In this document: in pieces, positions 15,293 to 23,508 of the stretch
Position numbering within the stretch: the stretch's first letter is position 1
How the letters are laid out: each line of letters opens with the position of its first letter
Assembly (NCBI GenBank): GCA_937995535.1
Contig: CALKJU010000046.1
Span: 1 to 64,000, forward strand
Source: an uncultured Alphaproteobacteria bacterium
GTDB taxonomy: Bacteria; Pseudomonadota; Alphaproteobacteria; Geminicoccales; Geminicoccaceae
Length of the DNA: 64,000 nt
Direction of reading: 5' to 3'
Notes under the pieces: model-generated
What the model was told of the DNA's origin: nothing
The model's database searches: none
The model's input: only the letters and a program-made list of their open reading frames with translations
Position numbers and translations under genes: made by a program

Positions 15293-16261
15293 ATGTCGGC
15301 GCCAGCCGACGCGGCTTGCGAGGTGCTTTCGATGCAGTACGGCGTGTTCATCCACACCAATCACAAGCAGTATCTGGGCGCGGTGGTCTCCGCCTACTCG
15401 ATGCGGCGGCATTCGCGTCATGCCGACGAGCTGCGCATCGAGCTGATCCACACCAAGGACCATCCCTTCCTGCAGCGTCGCGAGGGGCAGCAGTTCCTGC
15501 GCGGCGGACGCATGGCGACCTGGCGGATGGAGGATCTCCAGTCCTTCACCCCCTTGCGCTTCATGCCGCCGGAGCTGATGGGCTACCGGGGCCGCGCGGT
15601 CGTCGTCGATCCCGACATCTTCGCGGTCGGCGACATCTACGAGCTGCTCACGCGCGACATGGGCGGGAAGGCGATCCTGTGCCGCAAGCGCCCCGGCAAG
15701 GAGAGCGAGCCCGGCCACTACGCGACGAGCTGCATGCTGCTCGACAACGCCAAGCTCACCCACTGGCGGGTCGCGGCGACGTTCGACGCGCTGTTCGAGG
15801 GCCGCAAGGACTACATCGACTGGATCGAGCTCAAGGACGAGGACCCGGCGACCATCGGCATCTTCGAGCCGGAATGGAACGACTTCGACCATCTCGACGG
15901 GCGCACGCGGCTCGTCCACAACACCAAACGCCATACCCAGCCGTGGAAGACCGGGCTGCCGATCGACTTCGTCGAGGCCGACAAGTTCCGGCTGTTCCCG
16001 CCCAAGGGCTGGGTGCGCCGGGCGCGGATGACCCTGCTCGGCGACTACGCGCTGGCCGGCACCTACAAGCCGCATCCCGATCCGAACCAGGAGCGGCTGT
16101 TCTTCGGACTGCTCAAGGAGTGCCTGGCGCAGGGGATCGTCACCGAGGCGCAGCTCAGGGACGAGATGCAGCGCAACCATGTCCGGCACGACGCGCTCGA
16201 GGTGCTGGCACGCACGCCGGACCTGCCGCCGCCCGGCGAGGGGTTCCTCAAGGCGGCGTGA
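15293..16261 (+). CDS. Putative nucleotide-sugar glycosyltransferase
   Basis: A 322-aa soluble protein. A GT-A-like start (YGVFIHTNHKQYLGAVVSAYSM), a DxD-type metal motif (VVVDPDIFAVGD, about residue 105) and LVHNTKRHTQPWKTG near residue 215 resemble GT8-like transferases. ATG at 15293 is used; the ATG at 15332 begins immediately before the first strand and may be the true start. It lies 43 bp after the hydroxylase gene and is probably cotranscribed. The acceptor is unknown. Confidence 0.72.
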   Translation: MSAPADAACEVLSMQYGVFIHTNHKQYLGAVVSAYSMRRHSRHADELRIELIHTKDHPFLQRREGQQFLRGGRMATWRMEDLQSFTPLRFMPPELMGYRGRAVVVDPDIFAVGDIYELLTRDMGGKAILCRKRPGKESEPGHYATSCMLLDNAKLTHWRVAATFDALFEGRKDYIDWIELKDEDPATIGIFEPEWNDFDHLDGRTRLVHNTKRHTQPWKTGLPIDFVEADKFRLFPPKGWVRRARMTLLGDYALAGTYKPHPDPNQERLFFGLLKECLAQGIVTEAQLRDEMQRNHVRHDALEVLARTPDLPPPGEGFLKAA

Positions 16262-16283
16262 CGCGTCGCCGGCGGCGAGGAGC

Positions 16284-16300
16284 GCGGCGCTGACCGCCGC
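16284..16300. terminator. Hairpin between convergent genes
   Basis: GCGGCG-CTGAC-CGCCGC forms a 6-bp stem with a 5-nt loop in the 74-bp gap between the glycosyltransferase and the convergent methyltransferase. There is no T-tract on either side, so a terminator role is only suggested by position. Confidence 0.28.
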
Positions 16301-16335
16301 CGCGGGGATCTCGTGCAGGACGGCGGACGCGCGTC

Positions 16336-17271
16336 TCAGCCGCGCTTGCGCGCCAGCACAAGGCAGGCGCCGAGAAACACCTCCTGCGGGAAGTCGGCGG
16401 TGACCAGCTCCGGGACGAGGCCGAAGCCGGGCAGATCCGCGATCCGCCCGCGAAAGTAGTCGCGACGGTAGATGTTGAGCCGCCGCCAGAAGGTCGCGTT
16501 CACGTCGGCGAACGGCTCGATCATCAGCGCGTGGCCGTGCGTCACCCGGGCCAGCTCGGCCAGTGCCTTGGCCCGCAGCGACTCCATCTGCTCCAGCGCC
16601 AGCATCGTAAAGACGAGATCGAAACTGCCATCGGGGAATGGCAGCGCCCCGGCGTCGCCCTGGCGGAAATCGATCCGGGTGAAGGCCGTGTCGTCGGCGA
16701 TGCCGTCGGGCGCGTAGCCGGCCATGCCCTCGGGGAGACGCCCGGCGCGTTGCAGCTCCGTCGCCGCCCGGACGCCTGCGGCGGTGAGCTCGACGCCGGT
16801 CAGCTCCAGTTCGGGGAACCGGCTCGCCAGGAGGATCAGGTTGATCCCGTTGCCGCTGCCGACCTCGAGCACCCGACGCGGTCGTAGCCGGGCGACGACG
16901 CGCTGCAGCAGCAGCTGGCGGATCCGGGTGGCCCCGGCGTCGGCCGCGAACCAGCGTCGCTCGCGATGGATCCAGGGGCTGACGAAGGCGAGCGGTCGGC
17001 CGAGCGCGTACATGCCGTAGTCGATCTTCGCCCAGGCTTCGCCGTACTCGGCCTCGACGGTCTCGCGGCCGCGGCTGCCGCCGCCAGGATCGCGCCCGCC
17101 GAGCAGCCGGCGCAGCGCCTGCCGGACGAGCTTGCGCCGGCGGCGCGAGAGCTCGGCCGTCCAATCCGGCTCGTCCGGTGCGAAGGAGCGCGCGACGAAG
17201 GGCGCGAACAACGCCTCGATCCGAGCGTCGGTGACGTCGAGGCCGGTCGCGGCGAGCGGGGTCGGCTGCAT
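16336..17271 (-). CDS. Class I SAM-dependent methyltransferase
   Basis: A 311-aa protein with an N-terminal helical region (residues 1-130, including YGMYALGRPLAFVSPWIHRE) and a methyltransferase type 11 domain. Motif I is canonical (VLEVGSGNGIN, about residue 138), followed by GVELTAAGV and the SFDLVFTMLALEQM strand. It is transcribed toward the glycan genes and divergent from the giant cyclase gene, with 124 bp between their starts. Substrate unknown. Confidence 0.85.
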   Translation of the reverse strand: MQPTPLAATGLDVTDARIEALFAPFVARSFAPDEPDWTAELSRRRRKLVRQALRRLLGGRDPGGGSRGRETVEAEYGEAWAKIDYGMYALGRPLAFVSPWIHRERRWFAADAGATRIRQLLLQRVVARLRPRRVLEVGSGNGINLILLASRFPELELTGVELTAAGVRAATELQRAGRLPEGMAGYAPDGIADDTAFTRIDFRQGDAGALPFPDGSFDLVFTMLALEQMESLRAKALAELARVTHGHALMIEPFADVNATFWRRLNIYRRDYFRGRIADLPGFGLVPELVTADFPQEVFLGACLVLARKRG

Positions 17272-17395
17272 GGCGCGGCGGAGCTAGCAGGACGCCGGCG
17301 ACGCGGCCAGTCCCGGGCCCGAGACGATGCGTTTTCGCACAGACTCCCGCGTTCATCAGTCGTAGGTTTGCATCAACCGAGGGGAAACGCGGCCG

Positions 17396-20300
17396 ATGCC
17401 CGGCTGGAAGGAGTGGCTCCCGTGGTCCGCTGCGGGTGGTCTGCTCGCGGCGGTGATGGCATTGAGCGAGGTCGGGTTCGCCCTGGAGGAGGGTTACGGC
17501 CTCGAGACGCTGTTCCGCCTGCGCGGCGCGTTCGCGCCGCCGTCCGAGATCGTCGTCCTGCGTCTCGACAATGACAGCCTCAGCGTGCTGCGTGCGCTGC
17601 CCGACGACGTCGACGCGTGGCCGGCGCCGCTCCGCGGCTGCGCCGAGCGCCATCCCGGCTTGGTCGGCGAGGTCCTTCAGGTCGCCGGGATCGACCGTCT
17701 GCCGCGCCGCCTGCAAGCGTGCGTGGTCGAGCTGGCGCACGCCGCTGGGGCCAGGACCATCGTCTACGATATAGCCTTCCCGGCAAGCCCGGACCGCGAG
17801 GCGGGGACGCCCGAGTTCGCCGCCGCGATCGCCGCGCATGGCCGGGTCGTGCTGCGCGAGGCCACGCGCCGCGAGCACCTTCCCGGGCGCACCCAGCTCG
17901 ACATCGTGACCAGCCTGCACCCGCGCCTCGCCGCGGTCGCGGCGGGGATCGCCACCGCACGCCTCCCCGACGCCACGGGCCGGATCGACCAGTTCTGGGT
18001 CCGCGATCGCGCCTCGCCTTCACCGGTCCAGCTCGCCGGCCGGGCGCTCGAGGTCTCGCTGCTCAACACGCTCGACGCGCTGGCCCGCCGACTCGGGCGG
18101 AGCGCACCCGACCTCGGCCCGGACGCGCGCCGTGAGTGGCTCGTGGCGACGGCCCTGGCGGTCGACGCCGCAAGCGAGCGGCTCACCGCCGCCGAGCAGG
18201 CCGCGCTCGCCGCGCTGCGCCGCGTGCACGAGGGCGAAGCGCATCTCTACTTCAACTTCTACGGTCCGCCTGGGACCGTGCCGAGCCTGCCCCTGTGGCA
18301 GCTCCTCGACGGCTCGTCCATGGTCAGGCTCGCCGGGGCGACGCTCTTCGTCGGCAAGGCCAATCTGACCACCTCGCGCGAGCCGGACACGTTCGAGACC
18401 GTCATGACGACCGCCGACGGGGTGCGGATGAGCGGCGTCGAGCTGTGGGCGACCGCGTTCGCCAACCTGCGCGACGGCACCGCCCTGCGCGCGCTTCCGG
18501 AATGGCGGCGCATCGGCGTGCTGGCGACACTGGGCGCGTTGCTGATGCTGCTGGCGATGAGCGGCGGTGTGACCCGCAGCATCGTGCTGACCGTGGCGGC
18601 TGCCACCGCATGGCTGGCCGTGGCCATCGCGGCCTTCATGCTCTGGACCCTGTGGTTGCCGTTCGTCGGCCTTGTCGTCCTGTTGCCGGCGACGCTGCTG
18701 AGCGCTGAGCTGCGTCGCTTCGCCCGCGCCCGTCGCTCGGCCGCGCGCTTCATGCCCGCCGCGGTGGCGCATCGGGTCTTCGACGAGATCGACATCCCGA
18801 CCACCTGGCTCGACGCCACGGTGCTGCTGACCGACGTCGTCGACTTCGCCGCGCGGGCGCGGCGGCTGGAGGCCCAGGGCAGGGGTGCCCTGCGCGCCTT
18901 CCAGGACCGCCACATCGCGATGCTCGCCGCCGCGGTTCGCGCCGAGGGCGGCGAGGTGCTCGAGCAGACCGGCGATGGTGTCCTCGCCCTGTGGACCGGT
19001 CACGACCATGCCGCCGCCGCGTGCCGCGCGGCGCTCGCCATCGCCGCCCGGATCGAGCGCCAGAACGCGGTGCCGCAGGACGACGAGCCGCCGCTGCGGA
19101 TCCGCATCGGCATCAACAGCGGGCCGGTGACCGTCGGGCTGATCGGCGGGCCCGAGCGCGGCTTCCTCACCTGCTCGGGCGACACGGTCAACATGACCCA
19201 GCGGCTCGAGGCACTGGGCAAGAAGCTCTGCCCGGACGAGCCGGCGGTGGCGATCCTGCTCGGGCAGCACACCGCCGCGGCGCTCGGGCCGGCCTTCGCC
19301 GTCGAACTCGTCGCCCGGGAGGTCCTGCCCGGCCACCTCCAGCCCGATCCGGTCTACCGCCTGCATCCGACGCAGGTGGCCCGAGCGCGGCGCCCGGCGG
19401 CCGCGGCCGCCGTCCTGCTGGCCCTTCTGCTGTCCGCGGCCGGCGCCGAGGCGGCGCCCGACTGTTCCGAGCCGATCGCGCGGCTGGTCGCACGCGCCGG
19501 CAGTGTCAGCATCGACGGCGTGACGGTCGATCCAGGCAGCGGCGGAATCCCCCTCTGCGGCGACAGCGTCGTCGTGGTCGGCGCCGACTCCCGCGCGACG
19601 CTGCTGCACCTCGCCGGCGACACGATGCTCCAGCTCGATGCCAACAGCCGCGTGCGCCTCGGCGGTCCGCCCGAGCCGGAAAGCGGCCTTGTCGAGCTGA
19701 CCCGCGGCGCCCTGTTCTTCATCAGCCAGGTCCGCCGCATCCTGACCGTGCGCACGCCGTCGGCGGACGCCGGCATCGAGGGCACCGAGGTCCTGGTGGC
19801 GGTGGGCGAGGGCGACGCCCCGGCCTTGGACCTGCGCGTCTACGACGGCCGCGTGGCGCTGCGCCCTGGGGCCGCGCCGCCGGTCGAGCCGCTCCCCGCC
19901 GAGCCGCTGCTCGCGGGCGATCGCCTCCTCGTTACGGCCGACGGCGGCGTCGCGGTCGCCCGCGGCGACGGCGCCTCGCTGCGCCTCGCCGCCGCCCGCG
20001 AGCTGGCCTGGACCCTCTACTACCCACCGCTGTTCCCCGACCTCGCGGCCGCGCCGCCGCAACTGGCCGAGGCGTCGCGGCTCCTCGCCGCCGGGCGGAT
20101 CGAGGAGGCGCAGGCCGTGCTGGCCACGGTCGCCGACGACTCGCCGGCGGCGCCCGACCGCGACTCGCTCCTGGCGGTGATCGCGGTGAGCCAGGGCGAT
20201 CCCGCGGCCGCTCTGCCGATCGCCGACGCGGCCGTGGCACGGCGGCGCAGCGCCGCCACGCTGCTCGCCCGTTCCTACGCCCTGCAGGCGCTGCGCCGCC

Positions 20301-22687
20301 TCGAGGAGGCACGCGGCAGCGCGCGCGAGGCGACCGAAGTCGAGCCGGGCAACGCGCTGGCCTGGGCGCGACTCGCCGAGCTGGAGCTGGCCTTCGGCGA
20401 CAGCCGTGCGGCGCGCCGGGCGGCCGACCGCTCGGTGGCCACCGGCGCCGTGCCGCTGGTCCACGTCGTGCAGGGCTTCGCGCGCCTCGCCGCGTTCGAT
20501 GCCCGCGGCGCGGAGGCGAGCTTCGCCACGGCGCTGGACGCCGACAGCAACCAGCCTCTGGCCCATCTCGGCCGCGGCCTCGCGCTGATCCGCCGCAACG
20601 ACCTCGTGGAGGGGCGCCTCGGGCTCGAGGCCGCGGCGGCGCTCGACCCGGTCCGCTCGCTGCTGCGCAGCTATCTCGGCAAGGCCTATTTCGAGGAGCA
20701 CCGCGACGGGGCCGCCGCCGCCCAGCTGCGCATCGCCAAGGAACTCGACCCCGACGACCCGACCCCCTGGCTCTACAGCGCGATCCAGAAGCAGCTCGCC
20801 AACCGCCCGGTCGAGGCGCTCCGCGACCTCGAGCGCAGCATCGAGCTCAACGACAACCGGGCGACGTTCCGGAGCGGGCTGTTGCTGGACGAGGACCGGG
20901 TGGTGCGGCAGCTGGCCGTCGGTCGGATCTACAACGACCTCAAGCTCGATCGCCCCGGTCGCCTGGTCGCCAGCGAGGCGCTGGCGGTCGATCCAGGCGG
21001 CGCCGGTGCGCATCGGTTGTTGAGCGATCTCTACCAAGGCGACCCGCAGCTCGAGGTCGCGCGTGTCAGCGAGGTTCTGCAGGCCCAGCTCTTGCAGGAT
21101 CCTGGCCTCAACCCGGTGCGGCCGAGCCTCGCATTCGCCGACCTCGACCTGCCACACCTCGGCAGCTTCTCCACGCCAGGGCTGAACGAGTACTCGGCGC
21201 TGTTCGAGCGCGAGCGGCTGCTCGTGACCGGCAGCGGCGCCGTCGGCAACCAGGGCACCTGGGGCAACGAGGTCACCTTGACCGGGCTCGTCGGCCGGGC
21301 CGCGGCGAGCCTCGGGCAGTACCACTTCGAGACCGACGGCTTTCGCGACAACGCCGATCTCAACCACGACATTGTGAGCGCGTTCGCCCAGGCGGCCGTG
21401 ACCGAGTCCCTGACGCTGCAGGCGGAGTTGCGACACCGCGACAGCAAGCTCGGTGATCGGCGCCTGGACTTCGACCCGGACGCCTTCTCGAGGAACGAGC
21501 GCCGCCATATCGAGGAGGGCTTGGCCCGAGTGGGTGGACGCCTGCGGACCTCGGTCGCGTCGGACCTGATCTTCTCCTTCTCGGTCGTCAGTCGCGACGA
21601 GCGGGTCGAGGACGCCGAGATCCTTCCGGGGCCGCCGCCGAACTTCCAGGACACGTTGGTCCGTGCGCAACTGGCCGACGACAGTGACGCCGGCGCGGCC
21701 GAGATCGGCTGGCTCTGGCGCGGCGAGACGCTGTCCGGGATCTTCGGCGGCGGTGTCTACCACGTCGACAACACCGAGGTTGTCAGAAGCTCGTTCGCGC
21801 CGTGCGACGCGGAGCCGTGTGTCAGCAGCCAACGCCGGAAGAGCGACGGCGACGGCGGCAACATCTTCGCCCAGACCACGGTTCGTGCCGGGCAGGCGGT
21901 CGACCTCTCGGTCGGAATGGGCGCTGCGTGGTTCAGCGGCGACGAGCTCAGCCGCCACACGCTGACGCCGCGCCTCGGGGTGAGCTGGCGGCCCGGCGGC
22001 TGGCTGACGATCCGTGCCGGTGCCGCTCGCGCGCTTCGCCGCCCTGTGGCGGTCAACCAGACGATCGAGCCCACGCAACTCGTCGGCTTTCCCCAGCTCT
22101 TCGACGACGTCAACGCGACGGTGTCCGACCTTTACTCGCTGGCTGCCGACGCTCGCGTCGGCCGGCACGCCTTGCTCGGGCTTGAGGCCGCCTATCGCGA
22201 CTCGTCGCCGCCTGCGCTCGGCAACATCGCCGACGACACCGACGCCTGGATCCGTGGCTACGCCAACTGGTTCGTCAACGAGCGGCTCATCCTGTCCGTC
22301 GAGCCGGAGGTCCACAGCTATAAGCGGGCCAAGCGGGACGCGACGCTGACGCCGAGGAGCATCAACACGGTCACGGTGCCGCTGACAGCACAGTTCTACC
22401 ATCCCAGCGGCTGGTTTCTCCAAGCCGGCATGGCTCTGATCAGCCAGGATGTCGCTCGGCTGGGCGACTTCGGTAGCCTCGAAGGGACGGGGGAAGCGGT
22501 CGTCGTCGACCTCGCTGCCGGCTACCGGCTCGGCAGCCGTCTGGGCTCGATCCGGATCGATCTTCTCAATCTCTTCGATGAGCGTGTCGAGTATCAGGAC
22601 GACGCCTTTCGAACGGCGGAACAGGTGCGCGCCGTTCGCTTCGCGCCCGACAGGACGATCCTGCTGCGGGCGTCGCTGGCATGGTAG
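17396..22687 (+). CDS. Giant CHASE2-cyclase-FecR-TPR-outer membrane barrel protein
   Basis: A continuous 1763-aa frame. Residues 8-24: membrane helix; about 25-365: CHASE2-type extracytoplasmic sensor; about 373-433: three membrane helices; about 470-660: class III cyclase with both metal Asp (D480, D527), a GDTVNM block (N599) and Arg603; 665-687: RR followed by an Ala/Leu helix ending AGAEAA, like a signal peptide; about 696-850: FecR domain (TVRTPSADAGIEGTEV); about 885-1225: TPR-like repeats; about 1257-1763: beta-barrel of alternating strands ending in Trp. The helix count places the cyclase in the cytoplasm and FecR/TPR in the periplasm. It may work as one chain or be cleaved after residue 687. 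CHASE2-cyclase and FecR-TPR-barrel modules are known separately; the fusion is the oddity. Confidence 0.88.
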   Translation: MPGWKEWLPWSAAGGLLAAVMALSEVGFALEEGYGLETLFRLRGAFAPPSEIVVLRLDNDSLSVLRALPDDVDAWPAPLRGCAERHPGLVGEVLQVAGIDRLPRRLQACVVELAHAAGARTIVYDIAFPASPDREAGTPEFAAAIAAHGRVVLREATRREHLPGRTQLDIVTSLHPRLAAVAAGIATARLPDATGRIDQFWVRDRASPSPVQLAGRALEVSLLNTLDALARRLGRSAPDLGPDARREWLVATALAVDAASERLTAAEQAALAALRRVHEGEAHLYFNFYGPPGTVPSLPLWQLLDGSSMVRLAGATLFVGKANLTTSREPDTFETVMTTADGVRMSGVELWATAFANLRDGTALRALPEWRRIGVLATLGALLMLLAMSGGVTRSIVLTVAAATAWLAVAIAAFMLWTLWLPFVGLVVLLPATLLSAELRRFARARRSAARFMPAAVAHRVFDEIDIPTTWLDATVLLTDVVDFAARARRLEAQGRGALRAFQDRHIAMLAAAVRAEGGEVLEQTGDGVLALWTGHDHAAAACRAALAIAARIERQNAVPQDDEPPLRIRIGINSGPVTVGLIGGPERGFLTCSGDTVNMTQRLEALGKKLCPDEPAVAILLGQHTAAALGPAFAVELVAREVLPGHLQPDPVYRLHPTQVARARRPAAAAAVLLALLLSAAGAEAAPDCSEPIARLVARAGSVSIDGVTVDPGSGGIPLCGDSVVVVGADSRATLLHLAGDTMLQLDANSRVRLGGPPEPESGLVELTRGALFFISQVRRILTVRTPSADAGIEGTEVLVAVGEGDAPALDLRVYDGRVALRPGAAPPVEPLPAEPLLAGDRLLVTADGGVAVARGDGASLRLAAARELAWTLYYPPLFPDLAAAPPQLAEASRLLAAGRIEEAQAVLATVADDSPAAPDRDSLLAVIAVSQGDPAAALPIADAAVARRRSAATLLARSYALQALRRLEEARGSAREATEVEPGNALAWARLAELELAFGDSRAARRAADRSVATGAVPLVHVVQGFARLAAFDARGAEASFATALDADSNQPLAHLGRGLALIRRNDLVEGRLGLEAAAALDPVRSLLRSYLGKAYFEEHRDGAAAAQLRIAKELDPDDPTPWLYSAIQKQLANRPVEALRDLERSIELNDNRATFRSGLLLDEDRVVRQLAVGRIYNDLKLDRPGRLVASEALAVDPGGAGAHRLLSDLYQGDPQLEVARVSEVLQAQLLQDPGLNPVRPSLAFADLDLPHLGSFSTPGLNEYSALFERERLLVTGSGAVGNQGTWGNEVTLTGLVGRAAASLGQYHFETDGFRDNADLNHDIVSAFAQAAVTESLTLQAELRHRDSKLGDRRLDFDPDAFSRNERRHIEEGLARVGGRLRTSVASDLIFSFSVVSRDERVEDAEILPGPPPNFQDTLVRAQLADDSDAGAAEIGWLWRGETLSGIFGGGVYHVDNTEVVRSSFAPCDAEPCVSSQRRKSDGDGGNIFAQTTVRAGQAVDLSVGMGAAWFSGDELSRHTLTPRLGVSWRPGGWLTIRAGAARALRRPVAVNQTIEPTQLVGFPQLFDDVNATVSDLYSLAADARVGRHALLGLEAAYRDSSPPALGNIADDTDAWIRGYANWFVNERLILSVEPEVHSYKRAKRDATLTPRSINTVTVPLTAQFYHPSGWFLQAGMALISQDVARLGDFGSLEGTGEAVVVDLAAGYRLGSRLGSIRIDLLNLFDERVEYQDDAFRTAEQVRAVRFAPDRTILLRASLAW

Positions 22688-22705
22688 CACCCGGAGACAG
22701 CGAGC

Positions 22706-23002
22706 ATGGTCGACGACGGCGAGCGCAAAGAGCCACGTGCCCGGATCCCCGATGAGCTCTGGGATGGCGTCGAGGCGGAAGTGGAGCGCCAGAACCCCGG
22801 GTTCGACATGAAGATGCTGATCGCCGTCGACGGCGACGGCAACTCGGTCGATATCGAGTCGCCGAAGAACCCCTTGGCGCCTGCCGCCACGGCGAGATCA
22901 AGCAAAGTGATCAAATGGACGTGTAAGAATGGATATTGGCACTATACGCAGATGGTAGGCGGGCAGATCCAGGAGTTGAAGACCACTCTCAGATGCTCGT
23001 GA
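22706..23002 (+). CDS. Small protein of unknown function
   Basis: A 98-aa protein starting 18 bp after the giant cyclase gene. The first half is acidic and charged (RIPDELWDGVEAEVERQN); the second half reads KWTCKNGYWHYTQMVGGQ and ends in LRCS. Two Cys, no membrane segment, no recognised domain. The last 110 bp are clearly richer in A and T than anything around them, suggesting foreign origin or a recent addition. It could be an operon partner of the giant protein or an unrelated insert. Confidence 0.55.
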   Translation: MVDDGERKEPRARIPDELWDGVEAEVERQNPGFDMKMLIAVDGDGNSVDIESPKNPLAPAATARSSKVIKWTCKNGYWHYTQMVGGQIQELKTTLRCS

Positions 23003-23069
23003 GATCCGCACCGGCCTGCCACCGCCTCCAGTCGCAGCTTCCGGGCTGATCCGGGATCCTGGCGCGCGC

Positions 23070-23096
23070 GGAACGGCGATCGAGCTCACGAACGTC
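23070..23096 (+). promoter_or_regulatory. Possible ECF-sigma promoter of the bufferin operon
   Basis: GGAAC and CGTC are separated by 18 bp, about 100 bp before the ATG of the bufferin precursor. The elements resemble ECF-sigma consensus boxes. Two short hairpins follow (CGCATC/GATGCG at 23144-23159 and CGCCG/CGGCG at 23161-23173). The assignment is weak without a comparison set. Nothing else was seen in the 194-bp gap. Confidence 0.25.
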
Positions 23097-23196
23097 GAGC
23101 AGCCCCCTCACGGCCCTTTGTCTCGTCCGTGAACGGGGGTGGGCGCATCCTCCGATGCGTCGCCGATCCGGCGATCGCCCAGGAGAGGTTCGTCCC

Positions 23197-23487
23197 ATGC
23201 TCACCCGCAAGATGGCTCTGCTCTCGGTCGCCGGCGCGCTCGCCGGGGCCCTCTCGATGGCCGCGGCCTCCGCTCCGGCCGAGGCCGCCACCGGTACGAA
23301 GTGCTACGGCATCGCCATGGCCGGCAAGAACGACTGCGCCAACGCCGCCGGCACGCATTCCTGCGCCGGCCAGGCCAAGGCCGACTTCGACGGCGGCGAC
23401 TGGCGCGCCGTGGCCGACGAGGCCGCCTGCACCGCCGAGGGCGGCAAGCTCGAGCCGTTCGAGGGCAAGAACCCGGCCAAGGCCTGA
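23197..23487 (+). CDS. bufA1: Bufferin precursor, DUF2282 (BufA1)
   Basis: A 96-aa exported peptide precursor. A long N-terminal signal peptide (about residues 1-29, ending AEA|ATG) is followed by a core with the DUF2282 pattern: KCYGIAMAGKNDCANAAG, THSCAGQAK, and a fourth Cys in DEAACTAEGG. In characterised bufferins the core Cys are converted by the MNIO enzyme to thiooxazole-type heterocycles that bind copper, buffering metal stress in the periplasm. ATG at 23197 has AGGAGAGG 8 bp upstream and starts the signal peptide. First gene of a four-gene operon. Confidence 0.92.
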   Translation: MLTRKMALLSVAGALAGALSMAAASAPAEAATGTKCYGIAMAGKNDCANAAGTHSCAGQAKADFDGGDWRAVADEAACTAEGGKLEPFEGKNPAKA

Positions 23488-23508
23488 GCCGGAAGAGGGA
23501 GCCCGATC

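Noticed and set aside
18020-22690. 1556-codon open frame on the minus strand opposite the giant cyclase gene
   Set aside because: It is a shadow of high GC third-position bias: translation is Arg/Gly/Gln-rich without domains, while the plus strand has clear, ordered domains.
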